From DATBSK01 sp964501785 (lineage in GTDB: Bacteria > Actinomycetota > Acidimicrobiia > IMCC26256 > PALSA-555): 42,121 bases of DNA. The stretch is from contig CAZCUD010000022.1 in NCBI GenBank assembly GCA_964501785.1, forward strand, positions 1 to 42,121, read 5' to 3'. Numbering within the stretch: the stretch's first letter is position 1; each line of letters begins with the position of its first letter. The translations under genes and the position numbers were made by a program. The notes below the pieces were generated by a model. That model was not told where the DNA came from, searched no databases, and worked only from the letters and a program-made list of their open reading frames with translations. This document shows positions 6,496 through 13,913 of this stretch, in pieces.

Positions 6496-8100
6496 TCAGG
6501 GCGCAGGCGCCGGCGCAGCCGGGGCCGGGTCGCCGAGGGCGTGGATGAAGCCGCCGCGGGTGCCGACGTAGATGCGGCCCTTCCACACGGCCGGCGTGGC
6601 CTCGATGCAGCTCCCGAGGCCCACCTGCCAGATCTCGGGCGGGTCGACCAGGGTGTTCGAGACGTCGTAGGCGTGGAACACGCCCCCGCAGTCGCCCTGG
6701 AGCCACACGTTGTCGACGATGACCGGCGACCCCATCAGCGGAGCCGGGAGCTGCTTCTCCCACCGGATCGCGCCGGTGTTGCGATCGACCCCGATCGCCC
6801 GCCCCGTGTACGTCGTGTAGATCACCAGGTCGCCGACGATGCCCGGCGTCGAGTACACGCCGGCCTTCTCCGACCCCTGGTCGTGCTGGCCCCACACGAG
6901 CGGCGCGTCGGGCGCGGCCGGGTTCAGCTTCCACATCTGCCCGACGGCCTGGCCCTGCGCGTTGTGGCGCTCCCACTCGGAGCCGCCGTAGAGCATCCCG
7001 GCCTCGTCGACCACGATCGAGCCGTCGGAGTCGTCGCCGGTCCAGAAGCGGAAGATCCGGTTCGGCACGCCGCCCGACAGCAGCGGCGCGATGTCCCAGC
7101 CCTGCACGAGCCCGCCGGAGTTGCCGAAGTACAGCGTGTTGCCCGAGATCGCGACCGACATCTCGATCGACACCTCGGAGCCGACGTTGGCGATCAGCTC
7201 GTCGTCCCAACCCGGCGTGTTCCACACGAGCTGAGGTGCCACCGTGACGAGCCCGTCGGGGCCCGGCGCGCGGTTGAGCTTCACGACGTGCATCTGGCTG
7301 TTCTCGCCGCCCTCGAACAGGTAGTCCTGGAGCACGAGCGCGCTCGAGTCCCAGTCGTCGTTCCACTTGGTCGGCGACACGTCGTCGGCCGACATCTTCC
7401 AGAGCTCGGTGGCCTCGGGCCGATCGATCGCGATGATCCGGAAGTAGCCGTCGCGCGAACCCGAGTACACGAGCGGGTACCCGTCGGGATCGACGGTCAC
7501 CGAGCCCTTGATGATGTCGCCGGTCGGGAACGGCGGGAGGATGTCCTGGCCGGTCGCGGCGTCGACGAAGTGGATCGCGCGGTCGTACGCACCGAACACG
7601 ACCCACGTGCGCCCGTCGCGCTCGAAGACCGCGGGTTGACCCGTCCACCCCATGCCACACCAGTTGGTGGTCTCGCCCCGATCCTCCGAGAGCGAGCACA
7701 TCGCCGCGCCCGGGTACTGCCACAGCACCTGCGGCGCGGCCGGCACGGGGCCCTGGCCGTAGTAGCTGCGCGTCGGGTTGCCCCGGAACGTGAGCAGCCC
7801 TTCGGTCGTCGCCTCGTAGTACGGCTGGAAGGCCGACGCGGGATCGACCCAGCCGGTGTAGGGCGGCTTCGTGGTCGTGGTCGTCTCGGGCGGCTGCGAC
7901 GTGGTCGTGCGGGTCGTCCGCGCGCCCTGCGACCCTTCCGAGTCGGTGCGGGTGACGGCGTACGCGCCCACGCCAACCGCGACCACCACCGCCACGACGC
8001 CCAGCGTCAGGATCACCGTGCGGCGACGACGGGCCCGGCGGCGCCGCGCCGCAGCCCTCCGGCTGGTCTGCTCCCCCCTCACCGGAGGCCGTGAAGCCAC
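6496..8100 (-). CDS. membrane-anchored PQQ/WD40-like beta-propeller protein
   Basis: 534 residues. A very basic N-terminus (RRAAARRRRARRRR) precedes one transmembrane helix (about 28-50), a Thr-rich stalk (about 60-80), then a propeller of repeated blades. Examples are FVDAATGQDILPPFPTGD, YFRIIAIDRPEATELWKM, AIGVDRNTGAIRWEKQLP and GRIYVGTRGGFIHALGD, each with the G-x-I-x-W pattern of PQQ-like blades. The positive-inside rule puts the propeller outside the cell. Residues of a PQQ dehydrogenase active site are not obvious, so it is more likely a binding or scaffold protein. It ends in an Ala-Pro tail. GTG start at 8100, 6 bases after a TACGCT -10. The anchor and stalk resemble those of the CapA-like protein at 17819-18994. 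Confidence 0.85.
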   Translation of the reverse strand: MASRPPVRGEQTSRRAAARRRRARRRRTVILTLGVVAVVVAVGVGAYAVTRTDSEGSQGARTTRTTTSQPPETTTTTKPPYTGWVDPASAFQPYYEATTEGLLTFRGNPTRSYYGQGPVPAAPQVLWQYPGAAMCSLSEDRGETTNWCGMGWTGQPAVFERDGRTWVVFGAYDRAIHFVDAATGQDILPPFPTGDIIKGSVTVDPDGYPLVYSGSRDGYFRIIAIDRPEATELWKMSADDVSPTKWNDDWDSSALVLQDYLFEGGENSQMHVVKLNRAPGPDGLVTVAPQLVWNTPGWDDELIANVGSEVSIEMSVAISGNTLYFGNSGGLVQGWDIAPLLSGGVPNRIFRFWTGDDSDGSIVVDEAGMLYGGSEWERHNAQGQAVGQMWKLNPAAPDAPLVWGQHDQGSEKAGVYSTPGIVGDLVIYTTYTGRAIGVDRNTGAIRWEKQLPAPLMGSPVIVDNVWLQGDCGGVFHAYDVSNTLVDPPEIWQVGLGSCIEATPAVWKGRIYVGTRGGFIHALGDPAPAAPAPAP

Positions 8101-8106
8101 CGGGTG

Positions 8107-8112
8107 AGCGTA
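8107..8112 (-). promoter_or_regulatory. -10-like element TACGCT for the beta-propeller gene
   Basis: Minus-strand TANNNT hexamer with 6 bases to the GTG at 8100, which fits a leaderless mRNA. Confidence 0.5.
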
Positions 8113-8153
8113 CCGGTGCCCCTCCCGCGCCCCTGGTCAGTGACGGATCGGGA

Positions 8154-8258
8154 GCCTCACGCGACCCGGGTCAGCTCGACCGTCACCTCCTCCACGGTCG
8201 GTGACGGCCGGCCGCGCGTGGGCCTCACGCGACCCGGGTCAGCTCGACCGTCACCTCC
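8154..8258. repeat. 37-bp direct repeat duplicating the end of the transglutaminase gene
   Basis: Bases 8154-8190 and 8222-8258 are identical over 37 bp, 68 bases apart. The right copy is the last coding bases and stop of the transglutaminase-like gene (encoding EVTVELTRVA and stop). The left copy lies downstream in the otherwise non-coding gap and is out of frame with the gene. A shorter similarity (GTCRGTGACGG) precedes each copy at slightly different spacing. It looks like a local duplication, or the scar of an exchange at the 3' end. Confidence 0.9.
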
Positions 8259-9070
8259 AGCCCCTTGGCGGCGCCTCCGTGGTAGACGCCCTTGAGCGGG
8301 GTGACGTCGGCGTACTCGCGCCCGCGGGCCACGACGACGTGACGCTCGGCGACCACCGATCCCGACGTCGGGTCGACGGGGTACCAGTCGCCGATCCACG
8401 CCTCGATCCACGCGTGCCCCTGCCCCTCGTGCGTGACGCCGACCTCGGCGTCGTCGTGGGGCAGCTGGTACCCCGACGCGTATCGCGCGGGGATCCCCGC
8501 GCCGCGCAGCAGTGCGATCCCGAGGTGCGCGAAGTCCTGGCACACGCCTCGCCGGTGCGCGAGGACCTGCGCCGCGGTCGTCGTGACGTCGGTCGTCCCG
8601 CGCTCGTACACCAGCTCCGTGCGCAGCCAGTCGACGACCGCGTCGAGGGTCGCCGCGGGCGTGGGAGACGCTCCGAGCTCGCTCGCGAGCCTCGCCACTT
8701 CACCCGCCACCTCGGTCGCCGGCGTGGGCGCGAGGAACTCGCAGAGCCGATCGACCACCGGCGCGGCGCGCAGCTCGTCCCACTCCACGTCCGCGCTCGG
8801 GGGTCCGGTCGGCGGCGCCGTCTCGACCAGCGACCGGCCGGTCACCACCAGGCGTCGATGGGGATCGTGCACGTCGAACGCGTGCACGCGGGTGCCCCAG
8901 TAATCGCGGTAGCGGAACACCGTGACCGCGGGCTCGACCTCGAAGCGGTGCTCGAGCGTGAACTGCGACGTTGCGTCCAGCGGCGAGATCCGCGCCTCGT
9001 TGTACGAGGTGTGGACGACGTCCTCGTACTCGTACTGCGTGCGGTGCAGGATCTCGAGCCGCCACGACAT
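8225..9070 (-). CDS. transglutaminase-like cysteine protease family protein
   Basis: 281 residues. The N-terminal bacterial transglutaminase-like domain (about 1-80: LEILHRTQYEYEDVV, EARISPLD) is followed by the papain-like core with the triad C177 (RRGVCQDFAHL), H219 (GQGHAWIEAW) and D233 (YPVDPT). It has no signal peptide, so it acts in the cytoplasm, probably as a peptidase or amide-forming/-cleaving enzyme. It is the last gene of the operon ATP-grasp, alpha-E, transglutaminase, starting one base after the alpha-E stop. This trio is widely conserved, and comparative genomics has linked it to peptide ligation and cleavage; the substrate is not known to me. Its 3' end is duplicated downstream. 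Confidence 0.93.
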   Translation of the reverse strand: MSWRLEILHRTQYEYEDVVHTSYNEARISPLDATSQFTLEHRFEVEPAVTVFRYRDYWGTRVHAFDVHDPHRRLVVTGRSLVETAPPTGPPSADVEWDELRAAPVVDRLCEFLAPTPATEVAGEVARLASELGASPTPAATLDAVVDWLRTELVYERGTTDVTTTAAQVLAHRRGVCQDFAHLGIALLRGAGIPARYASGYQLPHDDAEVGVTHEGQGHAWIEAWIGDWYPVDPTSGSVVAERHVVVARGREYADVTPLKGVYHGGAAKGLEVTVELTRVA

Positions 9071-9071
9071 G

Positions 9072-10004
9072 TCACACGCTCCACTCGATGACGCGGGTCA
9101 CCTGGAAGTAGCGCTGGGCGACGGCCTCGTGCACCTCTCGACAGCCCTCCTCGAGCCGGCCGAGCAGCTGCGGGAGCGTCGCCAGCACCTCGTCCCCCCG
9201 GAGGTAGGCGAGCGACGCGCAGAGGCGGCCCACGCGCCGCAGCGCCTCGTCGTCGATCCCGGTGCGGTCGGCGCGCGGGTCCAGGTCGCCCAGGCACTGC
9301 TCGGCGATGCTCAGGCACGAGTACACCGACCGGGGGAAGAGGCGGTCGAGCACCAGGAACTCCACCGCGCGCTCGGCCGACACGCTGCGCCGGTACGTGC
9401 GCAGGAACGCCTCGTGCGCGGAGCAGCTGCGCAGCGTCGTCGTCCAGCCACCCTCGCCCGTGCCTTCTGCCGAACGGGCTCGCAAGAGGCGCGCGGTCAT
9501 GTCGGCTCGCTCCAGGCTCCGCCCGAGGACGAGGAAGCGGAACCCGTCGTCGCGACTCATCGTCGCGTCGACGAGCCCACCGACGGCCGCGACCCGGTCC
9601 TTGACCCACTGGAACAGGTCGTGGCGCCCGGCGCCGCGCACCAGGCGCAGCCGACGCGGCAGGTCCTGGTGGATCGCGTTGATCGTCTCCCAGATCTCGC
9701 TCGACAGCGCCTCGCGCGCGCCCCGAGCGTTCTCCCAGGCGCTCTCGATCGACGCGGCGATCGAGCCCGGGAACCCGGGATCGAGCGCGAGGACCGAGGT
9801 CACCCGCGCCGCGGTCATCTCACCGTCGAGCGCGGACGGCTCGACCCCCATCGCGCCGAGCAGCGCGCGACACACCGACTGCTCGTCGACGTGCGGGTCC
9901 TCGACGAGCAGGTGGTAGTGGACGTCGAGGAGCCGCGCGGTCCCCTCGGCCCGCTCGACGTACCGGCCGATCCAGTACAGCGACTCGGCGATCCGGCTCA
10001 GCAC
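9072..10004 (-). CDS. alpha-E domain-containing protein (DUF403)
   Basis: All-helical protein of 310 residues that begins with MLSRIAESLYWIGRYVERAEGTAR, broken by helix turns, the hallmark start of alpha-E proteins. Further family blocks are DAWENARGAREALSSEIWE-like (about 90-115) and FLVLGRSLERADMTARLLR (about 155-175). No catalytic motif is known for the family. It is the middle member of the ATP-grasp/alpha-E/transglutaminase operon, with GTG start 25 bases after the ATP-grasp stop and a one-base gap to the next gene. Its role is probably structural or substrate-carrying beside the two enzymes, but this is inference. Confidence 0.93.
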   Translation of the reverse strand: MLSRIAESLYWIGRYVERAEGTARLLDVHYHLLVEDPHVDEQSVCRALLGAMGVEPSALDGEMTAARVTSVLALDPGFPGSIAASIESAWENARGAREALSSEIWETINAIHQDLPRRLRLVRGAGRHDLFQWVKDRVAAVGGLVDATMSRDDGFRFLVLGRSLERADMTARLLRARSAEGTGEGGWTTTLRSCSAHEAFLRTYRRSVSAERAVEFLVLDRLFPRSVYSCLSIAEQCLGDLDPRADRTGIDDEALRRVGRLCASLAYLRGDEVLATLPQLLGRLEEGCREVHEAVAQRYFQVTRVIEWSV

Positions 10005-10029
10005 GGGTGGCCCGTCGCCGTCGAGGCCG

Positions 10030-11646
10030 TCATCGCGCCTGCTGCTGTTGCTGCTGCTGCTGGTCGTGCTGCTCGGTGAGCCCGGCCACCGGCGCGCTGG
10101 TCGCGGGCGCGCTCACGGGCACGTGGTCGACCGGCTCGTCCTCCGGCGCCTCCCGGTCGGCCGAGGGCGCGCGGGTCCCTCCCGCAGCGTCGGGATCTCC
10201 CGACACCCCCGGCGGGGCGAGCACCCACGTGTCCTTCGAGCCGCCGCCCTGGCTGGAGTTCACGACGAGGCTCCCCGCCGGCAGGGCGACCCGGGTCAGG
10301 CCGCCGGGCACGACCCACACGTCACGCCCGTCGTGCACCGCGAACGGACGCAGGTCGACGTGCCGCGGTGCCAGCTCGCCCCCGTCCACCAGGGTCGGCG
10401 ACGTCGACAGGGCGACGGGCTCCTGGGCGATCCACCCGCGCGGGTCGGCCTCGACGTCGACGCGCAGGCGTTCCAGCGTGGCCTCGTCCGCGTGCGGCCC
10501 CATCACGATCCCGTGGCCGCCCGAGCCGTCGACGGGCTTGAAGACGAGCCCGTCGATCCGCCGCAGCGCCTCGGCCCGCACCTCCGGATCCTCGAGCCGG
10601 TAGGTCTGGACGTTCGACAGGATCGGCGCCTCGCCGAGGAAGTACTCGATCATCGCGGGGACGAACGGGTAGACGGCCTTGTCGTCGCCGACGCCGTTGC
10701 CGGGTGCGTTCGCGATCGTCACGTTGCCCGCCCGGGCCGCGTTCAGGATGCCGGCACACCCGATCACCGAGTCGGGACGGAAGTGCACCGGGTCGAGGTA
10801 CTCGTCGTCGATGCGGCGGTAGACGACGTCCACCCGCTGCTCACCGTCGGTCGTCCGCATGTACACGCGCTGCTCGCGACAGACCAGGTCACGACCTTCG
10901 ACCAGCTCGACCCCCATCTGGCGCGCGAGGAAGGTGTGCTCGAAGTACGCGGCGTTGTGCACGCCGGGCGTGAGGACGACGACGACCGGATCGTCGACCC
11001 CGCTCGGCGCGGTCGATCGCAGGGCGTGGAGCAGGCGCGCGCCGTAGTCGGCGACGCGGCGCACGCCCTGGCTCGCGAAGAGCTCGGGGAAGACGTGCGT
11101 CATCGCCCGACGGTTCTCGACGACGTACGAGATCCCCGACGGCGTCCGCAGGTTGTCCTCGAGGACGCAGAACGTGCCGTCCGCGTCGCGCACCAGGTCG
11201 ATGCCGGCGACGTGCACCCGGACGCCGGCGGGTGGCTCCGTCCCGGCGACGGCCCGATGGAAGTGCGTCGACGTGACCACCAGGCGCCGGGGCACCACGC
11301 CGTCGGCGAGGATCTCACCCGGGCCGTAGACGTCGGCCAGGAAGGCCTCGAGTGCCCGCACCCGCTGCCTCACCCCCGCCTCGACCACGGCCCACTCGTC
11401 GGCTGCGATGACCCGTGGGATCAGGTCGAGCGGGAACGGGCGCTCCTCGCCCGAGAGGGCGAACGTGATCCCCTGCTCGCGGAAGGCCCGGTCACGGGCG
11501 GCGCAGCGGGCCTCGAAGTCGTCGTGGGACAGGGTCTGGAGCGCCTCGTGCAGGGGCGAGCACGACTCGTGCGGCAGCCCGGCCGCCGCGTACATCTCGT
11601 CGTACGTCCCCTCCGGCGGTCGGTAGCCGTCGACCAGGTCCCCCAC
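10030..11646 (-). CDS. circularly permuted ATP-grasp protein with poly-Gln tail
   Basis: 538 residues, longer than the usual 470-500 of this family. The CP-ATP-grasp core spans about 60-480: PFPLDLIPRVI, HVAGIDLVRDADGTFCVLEDNLRTPSG, VVVLTPGVHNAAYFEH, the basic YRRIDDEYLDP, and the glycine-rich KPVDGSGGHGIVMGP (about 375-390). It then continues to the GGLTRVALPAGSLVVNSSQGGGSKDTW block typical of the family. The enzyme should join a carboxylate and an amine using ATP. After about residue 485 a disordered Pro/Asp/Glu-rich tail ends in HD followed by eight Gln and AR. It heads the operon with alpha-E and transglutaminase genes. GTG start; no -10 near it, so an untranslated leader is likely. Confidence 0.93.
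   Translation of the reverse strand: MGDLVDGYRPPEGTYDEMYAAAGLPHESCSPLHEALQTLSHDDFEARCAARDRAFREQGITFALSGEERPFPLDLIPRVIAADEWAVVEAGVRQRVRALEAFLADVYGPGEILADGVVPRRLVVTSTHFHRAVAGTEPPAGVRVHVAGIDLVRDADGTFCVLEDNLRTPSGISYVVENRRAMTHVFPELFASQGVRRVADYGARLLHALRSTAPSGVDDPVVVVLTPGVHNAAYFEHTFLARQMGVELVEGRDLVCREQRVYMRTTDGEQRVDVVYRRIDDEYLDPVHFRPDSVIGCAGILNAARAGNVTIANAPGNGVGDDKAVYPFVPAMIEYFLGEAPILSNVQTYRLEDPEVRAEALRRIDGLVFKPVDGSGGHGIVMGPHADEATLERLRVDVEADPRGWIAQEPVALSTSPTLVDGGELAPRHVDLRPFAVHDGRDVWVVPGGLTRVALPAGSLVVNSSQGGGSKDTWVLAPPGVSGDPDAAGGTRAPSADREAPEDEPVDHVPVSAPATSAPVAGLTEQHDQQQQQQQQAR
10039..10062 (-). repeat. CAG/CAA codon run (8 glutamines)
   Basis: Eight consecutive Gln codons (seven CAG, one CAA) at the extreme 3' end of the ATP-grasp gene, two codons before its stop. 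Such a trinucleotide run can change length by slippage without breaking the gene's frame. Confidence 0.9.
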
Positions 11647-11669
11647 GTCGTCGAGTGCAGCGCAGGCGC

Positions 11670-11696
11670 GTTACGGGACCGTTACAGGGGGGTGAC
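11670..11696 (+). promoter_or_regulatory. three GT(T/G)AC direct repeats at 11-base period
   Basis: GTTAC at 11670-11674, GTTAC at 11681-11685 and GTGAC at 11692-11696 lie on one face of the helix in the 83-base gap between the ATP-grasp operon and the divergent amidohydrolase gene. The 11-base direct-repeat layout is that of OmpR/PhoB/PhoP- or GlnR-type response-regulator sites. Relative to a transcript starting at 11730 the repeats span about -60 to -34, a typical activator position. Confidence 0.5.
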
Positions 11697-11717
11697 GCCC
11701 TGCGCACACGCGTGCGC

Positions 11718-11723
11718 GATCAT
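11718..11723 (+). promoter_or_regulatory. weak -10-like element GATCAT for the amidohydrolase
   Basis: It matches TANNNT only at the A2 and T6 positions but lies exactly 6 bases before the ATG at 11730, the spacing used by the clear elements here. A weak -10 with direct repeats in the -35 region would fit an activator-dependent promoter. Confidence 0.25.
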
Positions 11724-11729
11724 CGAGGG

Positions 11730-13157
11730 ATGTCGCGGTCGGATCGCCACGGCGACGACGAGCTCCCGCTCGAGCTCGGAGCCGTGTCCAACGCGGAGAC
11801 GGCACCCGTCCCGCCGACGCCGGCCATGCGGGAGACGGCCCGTCTGGCCCGGGACCTCATCGACCGCCAGGCGCGGCGGCGCAACATGGCCCGACGCGAG
11901 TTCCTGCGCACGTCGATGGCCACCGCCGCCGTCCTCTTCACCCTCGGAGCGACGAGCCGCGCCGCGGGTGCGACCGGCGGTGGCTTCCGCGTGCCGGCGG
12001 ACGCGAGCGTCGACCCCGACGTGGCCCGCGCGTACCTGGGTGGCGACGAGTTCGTGATGGACGTGCAGACGCACTTCCTCGAGCTCGAGCCCGACAGCCC
12101 GCTGCCCGGCTTCCCGCAGTCGTCCTGCGACGCCAGCGACCCGCGCCTGTGCTATTCGATCGACCGCTACCTCGAGGAGCTGTTCCTTCGCAGCGACACG
12201 AACGTCGCCGTCGTGAGCGCGGTGCCGGCGGCCGGGCTCGACGGTCCGCTCTCCCCCGCCCGCATGGACGAGGCCCGTCGAGCCGCCGACGCGCTCTGCG
12301 GCGACGGACGGCTGCTCATGCACGGGCAGGCGACCCCACAGATCGGCGAGCTCTCCGCCCGGCTGGACGAGATGGACGACCTGGTCGCCCGATACCCGAT
12401 CAGCTCGTGGAAGGTGTACACGCACACGCCGGTGCGCGGCTGGTTCCTCGACGACCACGACGCCGCGGCCCCGCAGGTCGGGCAGGCCTTTCTCGACCGC
12501 GCGCGCGAGTCCGGGGTGACCACCGTGTCCGTGCACAAGGGCCTCTCGGGGCGCGACACGTTCGCATCTCCGGTCGACATCGGGCCTGCGGCGAAGGCCA
12601 ACCCCGACATCGACTTCGTCGTGTACCACTCCGGGTTCGAGAACGCGGTCCCCGAGGGGCCTCCCGACCCGACGGGAGCAGGCGTCGACCGCCTCGTGGC
12701 CTCGCTCGAGGCGAACGGCATCGAGCCCGGGAGCAACGTGTACGCCGAGCTCGGCTCCACCTGGTTCCTCACCATGCGCGACCCCGAGCAGGCCGCGCAC
12801 GTGCTCGGCAAGCTCCTGCGCGCCGTCGGCCCGAAGCGGATCCTCTGGGGCACCGACTCGATCTGGTACGGCACGCCACAGACCCAGATCGAGGCGTTCC
12901 GGGCCTTCGAGATCAGCCCCGAGCTCCAGGAGCGCCACGGGTACCCCGCACTCACGGCACGCACGAAGCGGCGCATCCTCGGCACCAACGCGGCGCGCCT
13001 CTACGGGATCGATCCGGTGCGCAGCCGGTGCGACTTCACCCGCGAGGAGCTCGCCGAGGTGCGCCAAGCGCTGCCGTCGCGTCCCGCGTCGTACGGTCCG
13101 CGGACCTACGCCGCGGTGCGCGAGCACGTCGCTCAGCACGGCGTCATCGGCTTCTGA
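11730..13157 (+). CDS. Tat-signal amidohydrolase (COG2159 type)
   Basis: 475 residues from the ATG at 11730. An unusual 50-residue charged leader precedes a twin-arginine signal (ARREFLRTSMATAAVLF, about residues 54-70), so the protein is probably exported folded. A shorter start at the ATG at 11886 would put the Tat motif at the N-terminus. The amidohydrolase-2 TIM barrel begins with DVQTHFLE (metal-binding Asp-x-Gln-x-His variant of D-x-H-x-H). Later come VSVHKGLSG, FVVYHSGFE and RILWGTDSIWYG with the catalytic Asp; the last step TKRRILGTNAARLYGID is a family hallmark. It would hydrolyse or decarboxylate a small substrate outside the membrane. It is divergent from the ATP-grasp operon and may share control. 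Confidence 0.88.
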   Translation: MSRSDRHGDDELPLELGAVSNAETAPVPPTPAMRETARLARDLIDRQARRRNMARREFLRTSMATAAVLFTLGATSRAAGATGGGFRVPADASVDPDVARAYLGGDEFVMDVQTHFLELEPDSPLPGFPQSSCDASDPRLCYSIDRYLEELFLRSDTNVAVVSAVPAAGLDGPLSPARMDEARRAADALCGDGRLLMHGQATPQIGELSARLDEMDDLVARYPISSWKVYTHTPVRGWFLDDHDAAAPQVGQAFLDRARESGVTTVSVHKGLSGRDTFASPVDIGPAAKANPDIDFVVYHSGFENAVPEGPPDPTGAGVDRLVASLEANGIEPGSNVYAELGSTWFLTMRDPEQAAHVLGKLLRAVGPKRILWGTDSIWYGTPQTQIEAFRAFEISPELQERHGYPALTARTKRRILGTNAARLYGIDPVRSRCDFTREELAEVRQALPSRPASYGPRTYAAVREHVAQHGVIGF

Positions 13158-13169
13158 TTCGAGTCGGGG

Positions 13170-13901
13170 TCAGCGCCGCCGCAGACCCACGATCGCGTGG
13201 AGGCCCGGCGGGAGCTCCTCGTCCCCGAAGGCGGGCCCGACGCGTGCGTCGACGTCGTGCGTGGCGAGCAGCTCGACGGCGTGGCCGACGTCGACGAGGA
13301 CGTTCTCGTGGCGCTCGTCGTCTCGCCGCCAGGTGTCGTCACCGGTGCGCACGAAGGTCGTGATGTCGCGCACGAAGCGCGTGGGGGTGGGCAGCGAGAA
13401 GCGCGTGGCGATCGCCCAGTCGTCATCGACCGCGACGTAGGGCGGCGCGTCGCGTCTGGTGTCCGCGTAGTCGAGGCCGCAGAGGTCGATGGCGAGCACG
13501 CCGCCGGGCGCCAGCGCCTCCGCGATCGCCACGAGCGCACGATCGACGGCGCCCTCGTCGGGCAGGTAGCTCAACGCGTGCCCGACCGACACGATCGCAT
13601 CGGCCTCGGGCAGCTGGTCGTGTGGCAGCACCAGCGCGCGAACGTCGTGCGCGTCGGGAACGGTCACGCGCGCCAGCTCGAGCATCGCGGGCGATGCGTC
13701 GGTGGCGACGACGCGGTGCCCCGCGTCGACGAGGTGGCGGGTCAGCAGGCCGCTGCCGCACCCGAGCTCGAGGACGAGCCCGTCGCGCTCGCGCACCGGT
13801 GCGAGGAGCGCGAGGATCCCGGGCGCGGTGCGGTCGGCATGGAAGCCGAACCCGAGATGGTGGACGAGTGCGAGGTCGCGTCGGTAGTAGTCGGCCGTCA
13901 C
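13170..13901 (-). CDS. class I SAM-dependent methyltransferase
   Basis: 243 residues. The SAM-binding motif I is VLELGCGSGLLTRHL (about 42-56), motif II ends in VVATDASPAMLELAR (acidic residue D68 for the ribose), and SVGHALSYLPDE plus LAPGGVLAIDL make the later strands of the Rossmann core. The rest is a small substrate lid with no recognised specificity. GTG start, 12 bases after the SDR stop on the same strand, so it is probably the last gene of the ctaA chain. It is convergent with the amidohydrolase gene, with 12 bases between their stops. Substrate unknown. Confidence 0.9.
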   Translation of the reverse strand: MTADYYRRDLALVHHLGFGFHADRTAPGILALLAPVRERDGLVLELGCGSGLLTRHLVDAGHRVVATDASPAMLELARVTVPDAHDVRALVLPHDQLPEADAIVSVGHALSYLPDEGAVDRALVAIAEALAPGGVLAIDLCGLDYADTRRDAPPYVAVDDDWAIATRFSLPTPTRFVRDITTFVRTGDDTWRRDDERHENVLVDVGHAVELLATHDVDARVGPAFGDEELPPGLHAIVGLRRR

Positions 13902-13913
13902 GATCCGGGATCG

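Noticed and set aside
8104..8295. A 63-codon plus-strand frame in the gap before the transglutaminase end
   Set aside because: It crosses the direct repeat and the end of the opposite gene, with no motif and no promoter or ribosome site.
11702..11718. Palindrome-like GCGCA/TGCGC before the amidohydrolase as an operator
   Set aside because: The arms are only five bases in a region of alternating G and C, so chance is likely. The 11-base direct repeats are the stronger signal.
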